Assembly (NCBI GenBank): GCA_023246325.1
Contig: JAHFIO010000062.1
Span: 1 to 5,804 of the forward strand
From: Candidatus Uhrbacteria bacterium
GTDB lineage: Bacteria; Patescibacteriota; Patescibacteriia; 2-12-FULL-60-25
Length of the DNA stretch: 5,804 nt
Reading direction: 5' to 3'
Below, piece after piece: positions 4,818 through 5,804 of this stretch. Numbering within the stretch: position 1 is the first letter of the stretch; each line of letters starts with the position of its first letter. The position numbers and the translations under genes are program-made. The notes beneath the pieces are model-generated. The model saw only the letters and a list, made by a program, of their open reading frames with translations. It was not told the DNA's origin and searched no databases.

Positions 4818-5789
4818 ATGAATGAGGTGCCGAAGTATGAAGAAGGTGTGGTTGTAAATCAAAAAAGAGATGATAGTCAAAAACCCATAAAATTTCCTAG
4901 TCTACAAAATGTACAATCATTCACTTTATCCGATCAAGAGAATAGAGAAACATCTTTAACACAAAGACAAATCTTTTTAAGAATAGCGGCGCAGCTTTTG
5001 ACTGAACAAGATATAGCACCAGAAATGCATACGCTTTCAGATCAAGAATTGGGCATCGAAATACAAAGACAATTTCAAGAAAATATACGAAAGCATTTTG
5101 TAGAGTCGGGGCTAGCAGAAAAAATTGAAGCGTTACGATTGCAGCAAATGAATTCCGATTCAGATATTCCTCTCGATGAACAAGCGACGCATCTTGTTAC
5201 GCAATTAGCAGGTGGAATACATGGATGGGTTGATATGATGCCTAGTTTGCGAAATCAAAATAAAGACGCGGGTATGAATTGTACTATGGGGAGTGCCGTG
5301 CTCCATGCTGCATTAGAAAAATTAGGTTTTCAAAACGTACGCACTTTAGCAAAAAAAGGGCATTATATGGTGATGCGCACATTGAAAGATGGATCAATCA
5401 AAATATATAATGTGACAGAGTCGCGAACAGTTGAAGGACAAACGTATGGTGATGTACAGACATATCCAAAAGAACACATTTCGAATCAAAAAAATATAGA
5501 TGAAAAAGGAGGGCGAGGTATTGCATTCACGGTTACGAAAGCTGATGGTCAATCGATTAATATGTATGGGTATGATTCTTCAGTATTAATGGATAGTGCT
5601 ACCATGATTGGAAATTTGGCAGAAATAAAAGATGATGTTGAAACACTTGCTCATTCTGAAAATCCGGAAGAATCTGAAAGGTATATACAGGCAGTTGAAC
5701 TTTGTCGTACATACCCTGAATTGAAAAAGCTTGATTCAAAAGAAATCATTAAACAATTTGATTTATTTGATGCACATGAGTATCTATAG
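4818..5789 (+). CDS. Putative transglutaminase/papain-like cysteine enzyme, uncharacterised
   Basis: A 323-aa protein without signal peptide or membrane segments, so probably cytoplasmic. The first 45 residues look disordered. Residues 46-130 are helical (QRQIFLRIAAQLLTEQ and following). The core region 130-200 carries AGMNCTMGSAVLHAALEKLG (151-170), GHYMVM (181-186) and IKIYNVTE (194-201). Cys155 at the start of a helix, His182 at the start of a strand after a 27-residue gap, and Asn198 sixteen residues later reproduce the order and spacing of the Cys-His-Asp/Asn triad of transglutaminase-like and papain-like folds. The residues before Cys155 (NQNKDAGMNC) fit the loop entering the catalytic helix. 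The C-terminal third is charged and helical. Whether it acts as a peptidase, an acyltransferase or neither is unknown; the fold call is by motif only. The ATG at 4818 has no ribosome site, consistent with a leaderless message. The stop codon abuts a repeat-like motif. Confidence 0.82.
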   Translation: MNEVPKYEEGVVVNQKRDDSQKPIKFPSLQNVQSFTLSDQENRETSLTQRQIFLRIAAQLLTEQDIAPEMHTLSDQELGIEIQRQFQENIRKHFVESGLAEKIEALRLQQMNSDSDIPLDEQATHLVTQLAGGIHGWVDMMPSLRNQNKDAGMNCTMGSAVLHAALEKLGFQNVRTLAKKGHYMVMRTLKDGSIKIYNVTESRTVEGQTYGDVQTYPKEHISNQKNIDEKGGRGIAFTVTKADGQSINMYGYDSSVLMDSATMIGNLAEIKDDVETLAHSENPEESERYIQAVELCRTYPELKKLDSKEIIKQFDLFDAHEYL

Positions 5790-5804
5790 GGGGTCAGGCA
5801 CCAA
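5789..5804 (-). repeat. GGTGCCTG motif, copy 2 (inverse), at window edge
   Basis: On the minus strand this reads TTGGTGCCTGACCCCC. It shares GGTGCCTG with the palindrome at 2079-2090 but in the opposite orientation. It begins within the stop codon of the preceding gene and may continue past the window. Confidence 0.35.

Noticed and set aside
1..5804. TGA recoded as an amino acid, as in some CPR lineages
   Set aside because: TGA ends the first gene inside a terminator and ends parA in a normal ATGA overlap at the expected protein length.

Overview
This 5.8-kb, AT-rich bacterial window most likely comes from a Patescibacteria (CPR)-type genome. That assignment is an inference. It rests on the compact mix of short uncharacterised proteins around a chromosomal-type Soj/Spo0J (parA-parB) pair, and on the gene at 1318-2037, whose C-terminal pattern (GYRPA..., FP..ALGS, ending FRFLFVRK) matches, from memory, a multi-copy family in those organisms. 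TGA is used as an ordinary stop (after the gene ending at 552 and at the parA/parB junction), so TGA-recoding lineages are disfavoured. No gene here is diagnostic of a species.

Left part (1-1317). A gene cut by the left edge (1-552, +) carries a D...QxK signature of PD-(D/E)xK nuclease-like proteins and ends in an intrinsic terminator that overlaps its stop codon. Facing it on the minus strand is a small lipoprotein gene (615-920) with its own terminator at 571-595. Just upstream of that gene on the same strand is tRNA-Leu(CAA), 969-1055, with an encoded CCA. The long open frame that starts inside the tRNA is an artefact. Between the tRNA and the next gene lie hairpin-forming sequence, a perfect TTGACA box on the minus strand inside a 9-bp inverted repeat, and a structured leader.

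Middle (1318-2320). A 239-aa uncharacterised protein is closed by a clear intrinsic terminator (2046-2073). The 283-bp gap before parA is the most unusual non-coding stretch. It holds a short GGTGCC-type palindrome, an imperfect 33-bp tandem repeat, and a 122-bp element with perfect 16-bp inverted ends that can fold almost end to end into one long hairpin.

Right part (2321-5804). parA and parB overlap by four bases (ATGA). A 220-aa protein of unknown function follows 14 bp after parB and is probably in the same operon. After a 165-bp gap comes a 323-aa protein with a Cys-His-Asn arrangement like transglutaminase/papain-type enzymes. parA and this last gene lack a Shine-Dalgarno site and share a -10-like box at exactly the same distance from the ATG, which suggests leaderless transcripts. 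A second GGTGCCTG motif, in the opposite orientation, abuts the last stop codon at the right edge.

ParA and ParB would work together in chromosome or replicon segregation. The links of the two downstream genes to partitioning are positional only.
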